Source of the DNA: Agapetus fuscipes
Taxonomy: Eukaryota; Arthropoda; Insecta; Trichoptera; Glossosomatidae
Direction: 5' to 3'
Length of the DNA: 64,000 nucleotides
Assembly (NCBI GenBank): GCA_951799405.1
Contig: OX637353.1
Span: 14,198,001-14,262,000, forward strand
Of the stretch, positions 62,537-64,000 are shown piece after piece. Made by a program: the position numbers and the translations under genes. Under the pieces are notes generated by a model. The model was not told the origin of the DNA. It saw only the letters and a list, made by a program, of their open reading frames with translations, and ran no database searches. Position 1 is the first letter of the stretch; every line of letters starts with the position of its first letter.

Positions 62537-63204
62537 TTTTTTTTTTTAACAAACTTCAAAACAAAAATATTTGCAAATTTATTTAATACGGGTTATGAGT
62601 TTTATATATAAAGTTATTTTGAATACGTACTTTAGCAAAAATAATAATTTGTCTGATTACACTGATTGGTAGGTAGGTACTGTCTTTTAATATTTATTTT
62701 TAATTCACCAATATTTTTAACATAATAATGTCTGATAGTACATAATTATTTATTTCGTCTCAAGTCTTTCAAACACACAGGTAGGTACTTATTGTACATT
62801 CACACACTTGTAAACAAAGGATAGTTATTCAAAAACTTTTTCTCGATGAATCTGGAACGTTCTTTTGTAATATTTTTCAAGATTTTTATTTATTTATTTT
62901 ATTTTTTTAATCACACACAATAATAAAAAAACTATGGTCCAATTTGATGACTTTCTCAATGCGGTAAAATAGTCATTATGTTATGTCCAGAATTATGTTC
63001 CATATGATGTTCCAGAATTTATAAGCAACTTGCTTTTGCGTCTTTTCTTTTAACAAAAATTTATTTAAACACTTGTTTTCACAAAAGTCAGTTCACACAA
63101 AGTTCAATTTGAATAAAGTTCATTTTAACACTATTTAATTTATTTTATTTATTTTTAGACAGAAGATCTTAATTTTTCTTGACAATTCCGCACCTGACGC
63201 CAAT
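62537..63204 (-). other. leader between PBS and gag
   Basis: 668 nt, AT-rich, no long ORF. Expected to hold packaging signals, none of which can be read from sequence alone. Confidence 0.6.
63185..63202 (-). other. primer-binding site
   Basis: On the element strand it begins TGGCGTCAGGTGCGGAA, two bases after the 5' LTR. The leading TGG pairs with the CCA end of a tRNA; which tRNA was not determined. Confidence 0.75.
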
Positions 63205-63721
63205 TGTTACGTAATTAGGGTTCAATTGTCTTCAAATTAAAAATACACAGGTCTTCTTCAATAGTTATTTATTTTACACAGTTACAAAATTTATTTTCAC
63301 ACTACTTTCTCGATTATTCCATTGGTTTCGGTTCACTGATCAGATGGCTTCGATGTGTTTGTTAGTCGCTATGATACTGGCCCGCTCTGCAGGCCATTCG
63401 CACCTTTATACTCTTCAGAGCAGTATGATCCAGAACTAAAGTCGCCAGACGGTTCCAGAGTAATTATTACTTCTCGACGCTTCACGTACTACCTAGAGAT
63501 ACAACCAAAATCCTACCTACAAATGTAATACAGTATTCCTATAATTATAACAAATACCTACTTAGCCTAGAGAATTCTACACTTATACATAATTATCGAT
63601 CTTACCTACCAATACTTTTGAGGATTCTTATAACTATAACTATCCATACTTATTTCAATATTTATATTTACATAACACTATAACTACCCATACTTATTTC
63701 AATATTTATATTTACATAACA
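63205..63721 (-). repeat. 5' LTR of the Gypsy element, 517 bp
   Basis: Carries the promoter that drives the element; identical to the 3' LTR except at 63529. Confidence 0.95.
63404..63410 (-). promoter_or_regulatory. TATA box of the 5' LTR
   Basis: TATAAAG on the element strand. A CCAGTAT that could act as initiator lies 25-30 nt downstream (about 63374-63380). Confidence 0.5.
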
Positions 63722-63725
63722 GTAT
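63722..63725. repeat. target-site duplication, right
   Basis: GTAT, matching 56449-56452. Confidence 0.85.
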
Positions 63726-63734
63726 GATTTTGAA

Positions 63735-63890
63735 TACAATTTTTCGGTAGGCATTTTATCGGTGGACATTTTTTTTGGGTGGACATATTGTCGCGTGGAT
63801 ATTATGTCGGTTGACATATTTTGTCGATGGGAATTTAGTCAATAGACATTTTTTCGGTGGACATTTTGTTGGTGGCCATTTTGTCAAAAG
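63735..63890 (+). repeat. 15-bp motif array, right of the Gypsy element
   Basis: About nine degenerate units of gtggacattttgtcg type, the inverse of the units at 56097-56165. Confidence 0.7.
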
Positions 63891-63895
63891 AGATT

Positions 63896-64000
63896 CCTAA
63901 AAGCTTTTGTTTGGAGCATTCTGTTGTATACAAAACCTGGACCGCCCAGAAATATGAAAAAGACCGCCTGGAGGCATTCGAGATGTGGATTTGGAGAAAA
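63896..64000 (+). CDS. LINE-E (RTE-like) ORF fragment, cut by window edge
   Basis: The open frame ends DRLEAFEMWIWRK at the window edge, a conserved block of RTE-type elements that lies between the RT domain and the C-terminal tail. The part upstream (KSFCLEHSVVYKTWT) matches the usual preceding strand. It continues beyond the window. Confidence 0.55.

Larger units (their letters stand above)
56453..63721 (-). mobile_element. intact Ty3/Gypsy LTR retrotransposon with macrodomain and CCCH finger
   Basis: A 7269-bp element, transcribed toward lower coordinates. Order on its own strand: 5' LTR (63205-63721), PBS, 668-nt leader, gag, pol in the -1 frame, PPT, 3' LTR (56453-56969). Pol order PR-RT-RNase H-IN is that of Ty3/Gypsy. 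There is no env: pol runs up to the LTR. Both ORFs are free of stops and the LTRs differ at one of 517 positions, so the insertion is recent and the copy may be functional. The extra C-terminal domains of Pol distinguish it from the usual layout. Confidence 0.95.

Noticed and set aside
61962..62549. 195-codon plus-strand ORF opposite gag
   Set aside because: It is the antisense shadow of the coiled-coil part of Gag; Ser/Arg/Phe-rich low-complexity sequence with no family features.

Overview
The window looks like a repeat-dense, AT-rich stretch of an arthropod (most likely insect) nuclear genome. No complete host gene is visible. Nearly all of it is transposable elements: tRNA-headed SINEs, LINE fragments of the CR1/Jockey and RTE types, Ty3/Gypsy LTRs, TA-target and hAT-like MITEs, a pogo-type deletion derivative, miniature Penelope-like foldbacks, and satellite-like arrays. 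Family names used here (R1, SINE1, SINE2, LINE-A to LINE-E, LTR-G, LTR-H, LTR3, M1 to M6) are labels for this window only, not database names. The insect order cannot be fixed from the sequence.

The one intact coding unit is a Ty3/Gypsy retrotransposon on the minus strand (56453-63721). It has 517-bp LTRs that differ at one position, a 4-bp target duplication, a primer-binding site, a polypurine tract, a 449-aa Gag and a 1420-aa Pol joined by a -1 frameshift overlap. Gag begins with a SAP-like motif and a long heptad-like repeat before capsid and a zinc knuckle. Pol carries protease, RT, RNase H and integrase. After integrase comes an unusual tail: a domain that reads as an OARD1-like macrodomain (ADP-ribose binding fold), then a CCCH zinc finger, ending in a stop codon that abuts the LTR. 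A retrotransposon with a macrodomain and a CCCH finger is the best candidate here for an undescribed system.

Layout. 0-9.3 kb: LINE 3' ends, many R1 copies (R1 is a roughly 250-bp repeat that matches the 3' UTR of an RTE-like LINE), MITEs, an E2F-like motif cluster and a possible minus-strand first exon near 7.1 kb. 9.3-11.4 kb: a solo LTR split by a pogo derivative, then a CR1/Jockey fragment. 11.4-24 kb: satellite-like repeats, palindromic MITEs and a several-layer nest at 20.2-21.05 kb. 24-32 kb: solo LTRs, a 245-bp near-perfect foldback and SINEs. 32-34 kb: a 5'-inverted CR1/Jockey LINE whose 3' tail is shared with SINE1. 34-56 kb: more SINEs, R1 copies, two further solo LTRs and RTE C-terminal fragments. 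56-64 kb: the intact Gypsy element inside older 15-bp-motif repeats and RTE debris.

The elements interact in visible ways. SINE1 occurs with two different 3' tails, one matching LINE-A and the other matching LINE-B, which suggests that one SINE head has been mobilised by two LINE machineries. Target duplications at nested junctions give a relative insertion order at several places. All alignments were made by eye; no search or computation was run.
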